The translations under genes were made by a program, and so were the position numbers. A stretch of 64,000 bases of DNA. It comes from Pseudisothecium myosuroides. Its lineage: Eukaryota > Streptophyta > Bryopsida > Hypnales > Lembophyllaceae. Below the pieces are notes generated by a model, which was not told the DNA's origin, ran no database searches, and was given only the letters and a program-made list of their open reading frames with translations. Shown piece by piece: positions 1 through 12,540 of this stretch; position 1 is the first letter of the stretch; the number at the start of each line of letters is the position of its first letter. The stretch is taken from contig OX637292.1 in the NCBI GenBank assembly GCA_951799445.1, positions 10,295,296 to 10,359,295 on the forward strand, read 5' to 3'.

Positions 1-160
1 GGCTATTTCTTGACGGTATCCATTTTTTGACCAATGAATAGGGACCAGAGTCCGTGTTATTCTCATGCCAGCCTTTGGGAGCAGCAAGTGACATGGTACT
101 TGGCCCTTCTGGGAGCGCACATGGTGTGCAGCCCATGAGGTACGCTATTGTTTCAAATCT
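1..160 (+). pseudogene. possible remnant of a second TIR exon
   Basis: The first 40 bases resemble the part of the TIR exon near 1048-1075 that encodes GYFFPFFDQ, but with about 8 extra bases between the GYF and PFFDQ parts and a stop straight after. This would be a broken tandem copy of the neighbouring TIR gene, cut by the window edge. The match is short and fades downstream, so it is weak. A possible splice donor (GAG|GTACGC) follows near 138. From there to 890 I see only AT-rich sequence with no gene. Confidence 0.22.
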
Positions 161-891
161 TCAGGGAAGTAGTTAATTTAGTACTGAATCTTTTTTCTCA
201 TAGATTGTAGTGTGTTCTTGTGGTGTGTCATTATGTTAAGAAGTTGTTGGAGTTCAATGTATGATCAGTTATCGTTGCTTGAAAGTACAGAGTTTTGAAG
301 CAGAAAAATAAGTTGAGATGTATTATTCGTATTGAAATAGTGTACCAGTGATGCATCGTGGTCAGGTAATAACACCCAAAATCGTCAAATTAAGCAATTC
401 AGCATAGTTGGAGGCTCCTTTTTCAGGAAAAAACATTATTATAGTTTTAGCAAGTGAAACATGTGAATTAGAAAAGAAAAGAATATTTGGATATGAACTT
501 TTAATTATGAAAAAAAGTAATTTTTAAAAGTAATTACTATGAGTTTTTCAAGTGGAACTTCCCTAGACAACTCAAAACCGTCACATATGTTGGTCATGAA
601 ACCGAAATCTAGAAAATCAACAATCAATTGATCACAACTAAATATACAAACAATTGAATAAACACTTTTGGAGACACTTTGAGAAGATATCTATTTATTA
701 AGAATGGGTTTGTAGGTGGTTTTGGTTGTTCTCACCTTAGTTGAAATTTGGATTTTTTTCACCTTAGTTGAAATATAGAAAGGTCATTAGAGTGATAATT
801 GGAGTGTCTCCAGTTTCATTCAAACTTGACATGATGAGCCCTATAGTGACCATTGAGCTTGGGTATGTGTTTGGAAACAGATTCATAGGAT

Positions 892-3800
892 TTGCATGAT
901 TGTCCAAAGCTTTTTAATCATTGGCCAACTCATGCACTGTTTTGCAGCTTGTTTAAATTGGACGGAGCCAAACATAAGATATTTCTTAGTCACTCGGGAG
1001 CCCAAAAAGATTTTGTGGAGCAATTGTGTGTGGATCTTGAACGCATGGGATATTTCTTCCCATTTTTTGATCAAAGGCACCACAGTTTGCCCAAAGGCGA
1101 GGACTTTGCACCTCTTATCATTGAAGCAGCTCGATTGTGTCGTGTTGCGGTGATTGTGTTGTCAGAAGAGTTTTTGTGTTCCAAGTGGCCAATGGTTGAG
1201 TTGGCTGAGTTCTATGCTGCTCAGCAAGGTGCAAGAGGTGGTGGTGGCAAGTTGAAACTACTCCCCTTGTTTTTTAAGTTATCCATTGAAGAGGTTAAGG
1301 ATGAGGGTCGTTGGATGCCTAAATGGAAAGAACATGCTGCATGTGATGACCAGATTGACTTGTCTAAATGGAGTGCGGCTGTAAGAGCCTTGTGCAAGTC
1401 AAATGGCTTGGATTTTGGAAAGGTTGCAAAGAAGGAGGTGGCTTATAGGAAGTGTGTTGTTGAGAGCATTTTCAAGTTGTCTCCTCCAGACTTGCTCTTT
1501 GGCAGCTCTGAAAGCATGGTTGGCTCAAGTCGAATGTGTGAGGTACTTGAGACTACTTGGTCTTGTGCCTCTTGTTGAATTTTTGATTATGCATTATGAT
1601 GTGTTTCATGATGTGTGTTCCTTAATTTGTGGATCTGCAAGCATTTCTTGGACTTGTTTGTTCACTTTTTTTCTTAGTTTACCTTTGGAAGAGGACTTGT
1701 ATGTCTGTATAGAACTTATAACATAATTTTTGGTGTCATTGACGTTTATTATAGGCTTTTAGATATGAATATTTATTGATGACTAGGCATTCTAGATTTA
1801 TAAGTTTTAATTAGTATTGATATTGGCTACTGATTTGTGGTAGTTTTAAAGTTGAAAGTAATGTCTTTGAGTTACTTTAATTCATACATTCAAGTACTTT
1901 GTAGATTATTGAAGTTTTAGTTGTTTTTGTGATTCATGTGAAGAATTGAATTTGGATTGTTTTGACAAGTTTATTTGATGCACAGGCCATATCAACTCAA
2001 TTTGTAGAGGACCCCACTGTTGGAGCAAGAGTGTTGGGAATATATGGAATGGCCGGGCTTGGCAAAACCATATTGGCGAAAGCTTTGCATGATTATTTCT
2101 ATGAAGAGTTCTTGGGTAAAGTATGCTATGTTGACATGCGAAATGGGCCAAGAACTCGGCGTCAAAAGCAAATGCTGAAGATGCTATGTGGCTTTGAGAA
2201 CGATGTGGTGGCCTACGTTGGTGCTGATGTTCAAAAGGTATATTTTTACTTCTGTTTTTTGAATTTGATGACTTGCAAATTGAAATCAGTTTTTCAATTC
2301 CAATTTTACATCACTTTTTTGAACTTTATCACAAAGGACAATTGATAATGAATATAATTTCAAATGAATGTGAGACATGAGTTGTTGTGAAGTAATGAAT
2401 ATAATTTCAAATGCATGTGAGACATGAGTTGTTGTGAAGTAATGAATATAATTTCAAATGAATGTGAGACTTTAGTTGATTTGTCCTAATTTGGGATGTG
2501 AGTTGTTAGAGATGTTGGTGAAGTGATAAAGTTTCATGGCAAGTTTAGTGGAGCATATTAGCTTGATTTGAAGGAAATGGTTTATCATGTTTCATTACAT
2601 AATTGACCAATGGATGACTTTTTGTGGCCTAATGGATGGAACAATGTTGGTTTCTTTGACTCATTCTTTTTGTGGGAGGTGCTTGATTACATTTTTTGAA
2701 GATGGCATTGGCTATTGCCTCTTGTGTTTTTTACTTTTCTAATTAGAAAGAGCTTGATCCATGGATCCCCATGTACTATAATTTGGTGTCATGTAGGTCC
2801 TTGCCCTTGATGTGAATTTGATTTGTGTCAATGATTGTTTCTAAATTTGAGTCCAACAAATGAAATGAAGCTTACCAAGTGTAGTTTCTACTTCCAATTC
2901 AAATTGTTTCTTAATTTGCAAAAATCAATATCGTATTTTTATTTGATCTTTGAGCTAAGAAGCATGGAGTGTTGAATTTCTAATTTTCTAATGACAAGGT
3001 TAATTGATATGCACCATGATGTTCTTTTGTGTAAGTTGGGCATTCCCATAAGTTTGCCAATTCTAGTAGTGTTATTATCACTTTGTGCACATTTCCAATT
3101 AAAATCTATTTGCACCTATGAAAGAGATGATTATAGAACCTCTACCATTAAATACTTTGACCCTTCATAACTTTTGCACACAATATATGGATGCCATGGT
3201 CCTCAGTGCATTGGAACCTCCTTTCACTTGCCAACAAGAAACTATGGAATTTTGACCAGTTTAATAATAGTAACTATGTGGGGTAGCAAATAGTGGTGGT
3301 TTGGGGGTTGTCTCTTGTTATTAACCTATAGAGAAATTTTCAAATCTTTTAAGCATATCTTGTACTTGATATGAATTTTTCTCACTTTTTATACAAAATT
3401 TCATGGTAGTTTCAAGTTTTTACAAGAACATCTGAAATTCTTAGGCCATATAGGAGACAAGTAAATACATTTCTACATAATGAAGACCTAAGACTTCAAT
3501 CATATATAGTTTTAAAATTAGAGCATATATATAGTGGAACTTTGCAGTTTGAAAAAATGGTTATGTGCATATCCTTTCATGGTTAATGGATATATCTATT
3601 ATGTTGATGTGCATATGTTAGGGATTGATGCAAATGAAAACCTTCACGAAGAGGGATCGAGTGTTTTTGATTCTTGACAATATCATCTATGATGCACATT
3701 TGTTGCAAGAAGTTCAAGACTATTTGAAGATTGGATTTCACCCCGAGAGTAGAATTCTGATCACTTCAAGTAGCAAAGCAATTCTTGAAGATTTGTTACC

Positions 3801-5476
3801 CAACATGGAATTTTACATGCCAATGCCAACCCTGATGGTTGAAGAAGCTGGAGAGCTTTTTTTACAACATGCTGCTCCTATGAAGGCTATTTCTAAATTG
3901 AAAAGTGAAGAACAAAGCATTCTTGGAATTTGCATACAAAAATGTTGGTTTGATTCTCAAGAGGGTGAAGAGGATGGATTCTATCATCCGGTGGCATTGA
4001 CAGCATTGGCGAATTTCTTTTCCCGATTGGGTAGAGCAAAAGGGAATCAGTTTTTGGTTTGGAAGGATCATCTTGAAAAGGAAATGGACTTGGTGAAGGA
4101 CATATTGAGGTCGTCCAAAGATTTATTTGGTATTTTGGGTTTGCAATTTAGTACTTTTGACTTCAGTGAAAAGTTGTTATTTTTGGATCTTGCACTCTAT
4201 TTAGGAGATAGCATCTATTGGTGTGAAGAACGTTTCTACCATGCTAGTGATCGTGGCAATTCCATTGATTGGCTATGTCGACTTCATGATGAATCTCCAA
4301 CAATTATTGAAAGAAAAGTGAGCATCTCTCATCTTGTTTGGGTTTTATTGAGACTTCCAAATGTTTTCAGTTGTGAGAGTTTTTAGGATAGAGACGTTTT
4401 ATGATTGTACTTACTTTTGATTTATTGGATTTTGTACGTATAGTATGTGTACTTGCTAAGGCCTTTTTGTTGTTGTTTGGTGTACATGACAAGTTCTAGT
4501 AAGGAGATTTTGATTTGTAATATCTAATATAAGAATGTATGTTTATCATTGGATGCAGTTGTTGGATTTAAAAACGTCCGGCATGATCGAATTCAACCTT
4601 TCAGAGAGCATGGGTGAAGAAGGGTATGCATTTATAGTGTCTCCTTTGTACCAAGAGTTTGCTAAGTGGTATGCAACAGATCATAATGTGAATGGGTTGA
4701 AGACTGCTTGGGGTGTGTTTCAACTTGGAGGAATGAATTTGAGAGGTGATTTTTTGACACCAATTAAAAGTTCATCAAATCTTATCAGACTCCGCATTTC
4801 TCCTATGACCCTTACCAATGCACGACTTGTTGCAAGCAAGAGAATGCAAGAGTTGAGCAATCTTGTGGTATTGCAACTTTCTTATTGTCATGATTTGACA
4901 ATCTTGAATTTGAAGGGGCTTGATTGCCTTCGTGACTTAGAATTGGTCCACCTTTCAAAATTGGAGACTATTACATTATCCGAGAATTCAAGCAAGGATG
5001 AATATACAGGCATCTACGATTCTTTGCAACATGTGCGATTGAGGAGTTTGGTATCTTTAGTTGACATGCCTGACTTGAGACCATGCACCTCCTTGTATTC
5101 AATTTCTTTGGATAGTTTCCAAGAATTGAGAAATTTGGGAGGAGTAGATTGTCCATTTGTGAAGGTTTTAATTCTTTTTGATGTGTCTCCAAACCATTTT
5201 GAGAGGATATTAGCTTTTCATTGTTTACAATCTTTGGAGGAACTTTGGATTGATGCTAAAAGTGAAGCTGAATATTTCAAAGCTCATTGGGAACGACGAG
5301 TAGATGAGAGTGATACAAGTGTACAGGTTGCCTTAGAAGGTGAAGGGCCTTGTGCCAAGTTTCTCAAGGAACTTTGTGTACTTTTGTATGGATCTTGTAA
5401 CATGATCTGTATACAATTTGAACCAGAGTGGATAGGTGAATTTGTTGGAGAAGATGAATCCAGCAAAGAAGTATGA
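892..5476 (+). CDS. TIR-NBS-LRR disease resistance-type protein
   Basis: Intracellular immune-receptor type protein. Exons: 892-1542, 1986-2237, 3622-4317, 4559-5476; all junctions are GT-AG and phase 0, giving about 838 residues. Exon 1 is a TIR domain (KIFLSHSG near residue 27; SKWPMVELAEF carries the Glu at the usual NADase position). Exon 2 holds the P-loop GMAGLGKT. Exon 3 holds a kinase-2 strand (VFLILDNI, with Asn where DD is usual), an RNBS-B-like SRILITSSSK and a GLPL-like HPVALTALANF. Exon 4 is leucine-rich with irregular repeats and ends at TGA 5474-5476. No clear MHD motif is seen. The ATG at 892 keeps frame, but TTTTGCAG at 940-947 looks like an acceptor, so the true start may lie in an upstream exon and exon 1 would begin at 948. 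The family call is firm; the N-terminus is not. Confidence 0.85.
2347..2470. repeat. 47-bp tandem repeat in NBS-LRR intron 2
   Basis: About 2.6 near-identical copies of a 47-base unit that starts AATGAATATAATTTCAAATG, at 2347-2393, 2394-2440 and 2441-2470, just downstream of the P-loop exon. One base differs between units 1 and 2, so the expansion is recent. Confidence 0.9.
3085..3315 (-). mobile_element. diverged CTAAGGTAG-family MITE in NBS-LRR intron 2
   Basis: This intron stretch aligns with the reverse complement of the element at 60033-60313. Shared blocks include CTTTGTGNACATTTCCAA, AACTTTTGCANACAATAT and CCTCCTTTCACTTGCCAACA. The terminal repeats are eroded, so the edges are approximate. 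It is an old, fixed insertion that enlarged the intron between the P-loop and kinase-2 exons. Confidence 0.6.
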
Positions 5477-7019
5477 GGTACTATCAAATTGTAGTCACCT
5501 TATTTTGATACTAATTATTTTTTGTTAATCATTTATTATGTTGTTCAGTTGGATGGTGTGGTCTATGATTATTTCAATTGTTTCATAGAGAAATTTTAAT
5601 TAGAACTTTATTTCGTCATTGTAGTTTTTGATCATCTACAAGTGTGCAAGTAATTTTCTTTTTACTGAATTGTCTATCTTTAACCCCACTTTGTCATACC
5701 TTGGTGTAGTTCAATGAAAAAATTTATAACAAACACTTGTCATTATTATTAATATCACATAGTTGATGTCAAACTTTAATCACAATAGATTGTATTAAGT
5801 GTGTAATTATTCACTTTGGTCCTTAATATGCATTTTTGATGTGCTTGTTATGTAGTAAATGACCTTTGGAGGTTTCTACTGTAGTTTGCAATATAAGGTT
5901 CATTGAAACATTTTTAATTTTGAAAATTAATACTAAATCAATGTCTTTGATAGCATATATTGAATTCTTAGCAAAGCTCCTAATTATTAGGTTGCTTACC
6001 TAAAGTTTTGTGTAATATTTTCCAAAATTGCAAAAGTTGTATGATATTTTAACTTCATGGGTAATATTGTATCTAGTGTATTCAATATTATTGCATTTAT
6101 TTTATGTGATAGGAGAGATCAACAACTAGAAATAGGAAAGATTTATTTAATTTGATATTGGAAGCTTCAAGATATTACCGTTTGGATTTCTAAAAAAACA
6201 ATTTCCTCATTGTACAAAAAATCATCAAAAAATGACTAGTGTATGCCAATGTACTTAGCCCCTTTGCATGTAGGTTGTGATTTTGAGCTAATAAGCTAGA
6301 CTTTGTATTTGCTTTTGAAATTTTTCATGAGTGAACCTTACATCATATACTTATGAATGGTCAAAATTCTCATTCTTGTTTTACTCCAAGAGGGCTCGAA
6401 GTTTGTTGACCTTGTTCCGTAGGAATGAAAAATAAATAAATTCTCACTTCAAGCATTATAATCTTTCAATCCACATGGTCAAATGGGCTGAAATTTTTCC
6501 ACACATTGCTTTACTTGTTTAATACACATTTATATGGTTAATTTTTTTTTAAATTTTTTATTTTTATTTTGAACAATGCATCAAAAACTAGTAGTTTTGA
6601 ACTTTCCCTCTTTCCAAACATCCTCCGTCCTTTAGGAATTAATAACAATTTTACCCATTGAACATTTGAGAATCTCCATTGAAACTATCCTGTGAACATT
6701 CCATTCAATATGACGGTGTGTTTAACACATATGGCTTTAAAGATTGAAGTCAAATAAACTATATATTCTATCCTCGTATTGCAAAGTTTTTAGTTTATTG
6801 AACCTGTTAAGGTAAACCTCCTATTGTTGCAATTTGAAATTTTTTGCCACTTATAGTCAATGTCTTACATACACTTAATTTTTTAGATATATACACTACT
6901 AATATCTCAGGTACACAACTCCCATATTATATGGCCTTGATTATAATAATTTATAATGTATTTTAGTCCAATCTCAAAGGATATAATTTGTTTTAATATA
7001 TAAATTTCTTGTAGCCATT
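5477..7019. other. AT-rich intergenic DNA with a dispersed repeat
   Basis: No gene is seen. Roughly 5757-6180 is a diverged copy of 40335-40950; shared blocks include AGTTGATGTCAAACTTTAAT, AAATGACCTTTGGAGGTTTC and GATATTTTAACTT. A shorter related piece lies near 8665-8765. No terminal structure or coding potential is visible, so the repeat is unclassified. Confidence 0.6.
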
Positions 7020-7249
7020 TTAACCCTTAAACGTTGAGGCGGACGTTTTGTGTTTGATGGATGACAGGGAATCAAACTATATAAGACAGAAGTACAACTA
7101 TTCATCCTCAATATTTGTTGTAGAAAGGGAAGATCTTCTATAGTAGTTTCACTTGCAATGAGTACTTTTGCAATTTTGGAGGCTAATGATTCACACGGTA
7201 ATAGAAAAGGATGATTTCGAGGGCCACCCCTTGGGCCTATAAGGGTTAA
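7020..7249. mobile_element. TTAA-ended MITE, short class (copy 1)
   Basis: A 230-bp non-coding element with TTAA at each edge (7020-7023 and 7246-7249) and ends TTAACCCTTAAACG... and ...ATAAGGGTTAA. The interior aligns with 41918-42143 and 14046-14265: shared AGAAGTACAACTATTCATCC, GGGAAGATCTTCTA-like and GGATGATTTC blocks. TTAA duplications with CCC ends fit piggyBac-like or Kolobok-like mobilisation. Confidence 0.75.
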
Positions 7250-8820
7250 TAAGGAATCCAAAAATGTAATTATATATGTGAAATGAACATTCTTTGGGAA
7301 CAATAATAGCATTAAAAGACTATTTATATGAGTTTTTTTAATACATGTATCATAGGACAAGCTACCCAATTTGGGGGGCTTTTTACCAAAAAATTTAATT
7401 TTAATTGGAGCAAACTTCTTGTATGGAATTTTAAAAACTATGCATAGGTGTTTGGAGGTACAATTTTACTCAACTACCCTTCATCGTAAATTTTTTTGAT
7501 TGTGTTCATTTTATCATCCATATGAAATTATGAGTTCACATTTATACTCATTGTACTATGAAAAATTTGCACAACCTTTATTTGTCAAGGCTAACTTATT
7601 AATAAAAATTCTTACTATATGATGTTTTTACATGGCTTATTTTATATGTATTAGAGTATGTAGCATTTTATGGGCCCAATAGTAGCCTATATACTATATG
7701 AATTTTTTTCTCTTTGAATTAGATGGACCTTATCTTTTAACTCATGTAGTTTTCCAAAAAATCTCGAGTGATTTTCCAGAGGTAATTGAAAAATGACTTG
7801 TTTGTCCATGCATCCATCCATAGAGGTTAGTATATTTCCTACCTTGCTATTGATTTTAATATTTAATTAACAAAATAAAAAAATTTATAATCAATTAAAA
7901 AAGAATGCATCTACTTGAATAAAATTTCATACACTTGAGCAAGGTTTTATTGATTCTAATAAAAAGATATTTTCATACTTAAAGGAGATCATTCTGATAA
8001 GGAGATTATATTTGAAAAAAAAAAACTTCAATCAAACATTCAAATTTATTTTCCAAAAGTTTCAAGTAATACAGAAATTATCATAAATCTACCATGCTTT
8101 TGTAGTCCGCTACACAAAATACTTTCAGTAGGTTGTCCAGTACTTTCAGTTTCTTGCCATTTTATGCTAATTTATTTAATTACTAAACCAATGAAGAAGA
8201 TATTTTTGAGTTTCTATTACATATATTGCTATGCTGAAATCTATTTCTTCATCATGTATGTAGATGATAGATTAGGCAATCCAATATTGAGTGTATTGTA
8301 CTATTGATGTAAGCAATAGTGATTGTTGTTGCCACACATGGCATACAAATATGTTTATTTTTCAGTTGCCCAAAGATTGGTGGAACCACATTTCTAAAGC
8401 AAAGCATTGCAATTTATTTCAAGATGAGGTTTATTTTTGCTTAATTTGCCTCTCTAGCATTTCAACATTCTTTATATTAATTTTCTTAATGAATGTGAAT
8501 GGAGAATTTCATAAATAAATTCTTTTGGGATTGGTCCGTTCAACTCACATTCTCCAATGTATAATAGATGAATTAGTTTCTAGCAAGCATTTCTTACTAT
8601 CAATATCAAATGGTTGCTATCAAATTTAAAGCCAATACCATAAAAATGCATTATTTATATGCATATATTGGAGAAATGATCTTCAGAGGTTTTACATTAT
8701 TTTAGATTTTCAAGATTGCAATAAAATGATCATTGAAACATTTCTAATTTTGGAAGTTGATACTAAAAGTTTTTCATGAAATTATCTAAAGAAAACAAAT
8801 CTATACACATAAATTATTTT

Positions 8821-8873
<53 letters not shown>

Positions 8874-9517
8874 AAACATTTTATTTTGATGTTAAGAAAA
8901 TCTACCTTAGTTTACAAATAACATTTTTCACAGCTCAAAAATGTATGCATACATGAATAAGCTTCTAGTTTGATTTATATATCAAGTACTTTATTTATAT
9001 ATTATTACATATATGAATTACTCAAAGTTTAAAATCTAAAGTATACATAAAAAATTTATTGGGACTTTTATAAATTTGGATGGCACTAATGACTTCGTAA
9101 GGAAATTTGACATTTTGAATAAAATAAACAAGGAAGTGCCAGCTAATTGACTTGTAAATGAAAGTACTAGTTTATTTTGTTCTGAAATTGAACAAATTGT
9201 AAAGTACTCTAACTTTCAATGTCAAAATTTCATCCAAAAGTATTTATTATTAAATCATTTCTCAAAGAATTGATTTTGTCTATATAAAAAGATCTAATTC
9301 ATTCTTTTGGATTAGAAATGAAAAAATTATGGAAGATCTTACAGTTTGTTGGCAATCAAAGCATTGTTCTAAGAAAATTATATAAGGGATTCATTTTTCA
9401 TTATTTTAAAAAGAAAGGTCCACATGGTTTAGTTTGCTTGCTAAAATAATCTCATCATTAATACTAATTTCTTTCAATTCCATCTAAAAGCTACTAACAA
9501 TTTAGTTTTTCATTCCA
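7250..9517. other. AT-rich intergenic DNA
   Basis: No gene or RNA is recognised. The stretch holds homopolymer A/T runs, one long AT microsatellite (8824-8870) and a short piece of the repeat shared with 5757-6180 and 40335-40950. Confidence 0.5.
8824..8870. repeat. (AT)n microsatellite
   Basis: About 23 uninterrupted TA dinucleotides. Confidence 0.97.
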
Positions 9518-9521
9518 TCTA

Positions 9522-10251
9522 GGGTGATTGCAAGAAACACTTAGTACTATTTTTGTCACACGTAGCCATCTGATTTGTTTTTTGAGCACAACTTCTTTGT
9601 TTTGGATCCAAATGATTCAAGATTTGTAATGAAGTTACTCATAACCATTATACACTTTGTCTAATTTTTTGGTAATTTTAAAAAAAAAATTACTATTTAA
9701 AAACAGCCCCCGATTTTATGTCACACTTGCCAATTTGGGGGGTTTTAGTACTATTTAGTACCCAAAAAAACGAATTTGGAGCTGAAATTCGGAGGAAATG
9801 GTCTTCTAGTAGATTTGTAGCTTTGCAATGAAGGAACTCTAAAAATAGTTATTTTTGTATTGTGTGGAAGTCCTCAAAATGAGCTTCTTTCTGCTTGCAT
9901 TTTAGAACATGTAAAATATTATTTTGGTGAATTTTTTGGTTAATGATCATCTCCATAAAGTTTTTACAAATGGCCAATTTTTATTTGATTTATTTGATTT
10001 TTTCCCCTATTTTTAACTAATTAAAGCATCAAGTGTCTATTTTCTTGAGATTTAGCACTTTTCTAGTTCTCCCACTTAAAGAATTTTTTTATACTTTTCC
10101 TTTGGTGGTTATCTTCGTCTTAAAGGTATATACATTGGCCATATTTTTATATTTTTTAAAAATTATTTTTCTAATTTTAAAGTACTCTAGAAAAAACTAC
10201 AAGTTTTCTTGAAAACGCAACAAATAGTACAGGTGTTTCTTGCAATCACCC
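9522..10251. mobile_element. 730-bp DNA transposon with 19-bp perfect TIRs
   Basis: GGGTGATTGCAAGAAACAC at 9522-9540 is repeated exactly in reverse complement at 10233-10251. TCTA is found just outside both ends (9518-9521 and 10252-10255), a possible 4-bp target duplication. The interior is AT-rich with no transposase, so this is a non-autonomous element. The superfamily is not clear from the ends. Confidence 0.8.
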
Positions 10252-10255
10252 TCTA

Positions 10256-12540
10256 ATAGTTGTTTGTACCTATGATTTTTTTAAATGAATGGAAATCTGA
10301 ATTTTTTTTTAAATTTCTTTCTTAAATTTTCAAATCAAAATTTACTTTATTGAAATGAAGTAAGCAAAATTTTAAAGGATTTAAAGTCTTTCTAATATAG
10401 TATAGTAAAGAACAAAATAATGGTTTTCTTCACTTTATATTGAAATGCCTTATAATCAAATGGTGCCAAAGGTCTTAAAACTTCTTCCATACATTTTTTA
10501 TACTCATCTAGTATAGGATCCATTGATTTGATATGCAACAAAAATAATATTTTTGAATTTTTTTCTCTATACACAAGAATTGACAATTTTGAAGTGATTT
10601 TTATAATACATAGCTAAATTACTTGTAGAATTTTTAAACATTGATTTTATTTTATAGTGCATATATACCTTTTTAAGCCCTACAACATCAAATGTTCAAC
10701 TAAATTTCAAATAACAAATGAATCTAAATATGTCTTGAGTACAAAAATCTTTTGTGTTTTCATCCATCTAAATATTTGTAGGTTCTAGTGTCAATTCTCA
10801 AATATTTGTATAGTTCAAATTTCCACAACTGTCGCATTCTAAATCTTCTAAATTTTAAAGGTTAATATTATAAGCATGTCTAACCTCAAAAACAAACTCT
10901 TCTAGGTTCAAAAAATGACCATTCAAAATGACTTGAATAAATAATGAAATAAAAATCTAAAAAATCAACATAATTAGAACTCAACATTTTGAACTCAAAT
11001 AAAAAATCTTAAGAAAATTACAAATATTCAATATTTAGTCTATTTTAGAAAGAATCTTTAATTTTTGGTTCCAAAGTCTATAGAAATTTTATTTGTTTAG
11101 CATAGCAATTGATCTAAATGGTGTTTTGGTTGCAATATTATTTCCAAATGGTAATCTTTAATGAGTGATTTTGGATCTTCTAAAGTTGCTACAAACATGC
11201 ACCTATGGAACAATTTAAGGTTTCTTCTTTGTTAATTGACCAAAAATGCAAAAAGTTCATATACATATATAATTTGAAAATTTATGATTTTACATTTGTC
11301 TAAAGTAAAATATATTCTGCAATTGTAATTCTCACTCTATTTATTCACATTAGCTTCAGCAAATGGTTTTAAATATTTCAACCTTAGGCAAATGGCAAAC
11401 CTACACTTAGGTGTATAAAACCCCCGATAAAAACTTCCATGCAAAACTCATAAATTATATAATTCTTTGTCACCACCCATGACTTCCACCATTTCTAGCA
11501 GTGTGCAATAAATCTGATATGGACAAAGGCTTGGAATCTACAATAACTCACCCAAATGTGTAACCAAAATCCATGGGCATTGGACAAGTACCACCTACAA
11601 GGTTCAATTCAATCAACTTTTTTAATTTCAATTCCGCCAATTTTCTAATTGTGAATTTTCTCTAACTTGATTTTGGTATCATTTTCTAAAATTAACAATT
11701 CCAAAAAAAAATTGTAAAAATGAATGGAATTGCCGAAATCTTTTTCAAAACATACTAGATTTGCCAATATTTGAATGAAAATTACTAACAATAAATAATA
11801 TCGTGGATGAATGAACACATGATGGACGGAGGATAGAGTTGGGAGCACATTAAAGTCTGTCAGCTACTACATTAAGGTTTAACTTGTATAGATTATTAAA
11901 ACATGTGGTTGGGTCCATTTTCAAATATATTAAGAAGTAGAGATTCATATATTCAACTTAGTAGTTGGTAAGCCAATTACTCTGTTATAAAGAATGCAAA
12001 TTTTATAAAATTGACTTGATACAAGCATGGTCGCATTTAGGACCCTTGCTTGTTCTTTATCACAAGTCCCCAACTCCCCATACTTCTTCTTGATTTCTCC
12101 ATCTCTCTTTACAAGGTGCGTGTGTATTCATTTTGCCAAACCTATTGTCAAGAATAGGTGCCTAGAACAAAAATCTTTGAAAATTCATAAGTAATTCAAT
12201 ACTGCTTGGAAAAATACAAAACCACTTATGCTACATGCCCCATCTATTTTTCTTTGTCTGAAAAATGAGCTAAAAATCTTCCATTCTATAGAAGCCCATG
12301 AAAAAGGCGGACCAACCCTTAAAAACATACTACCTTAGTTGCAGGCAAATGATAAGTTACTGTAGTTGCAAAGTTGGCATTGATGACAAGCACTTCCTTG
12401 TAGGACTTTAAATCCTCTATACAAAGTGGGACTAGCAAGGTGGATTTGTCCCGCAAAGAAAACAAAAGAATTTTTTATTTTCCACGCATGATAAAATTTG
12501 TAAATTTTGAATTTGTATTTGCAATCAGAGATCACAAATT
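10256..12540. other. AT-rich intergenic DNA, nothing recognised
   Basis: Long AT-rich stretch with short chance open frames only. I see no domain, splice-consistent exon or terminal repeat. Confidence 0.5.
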
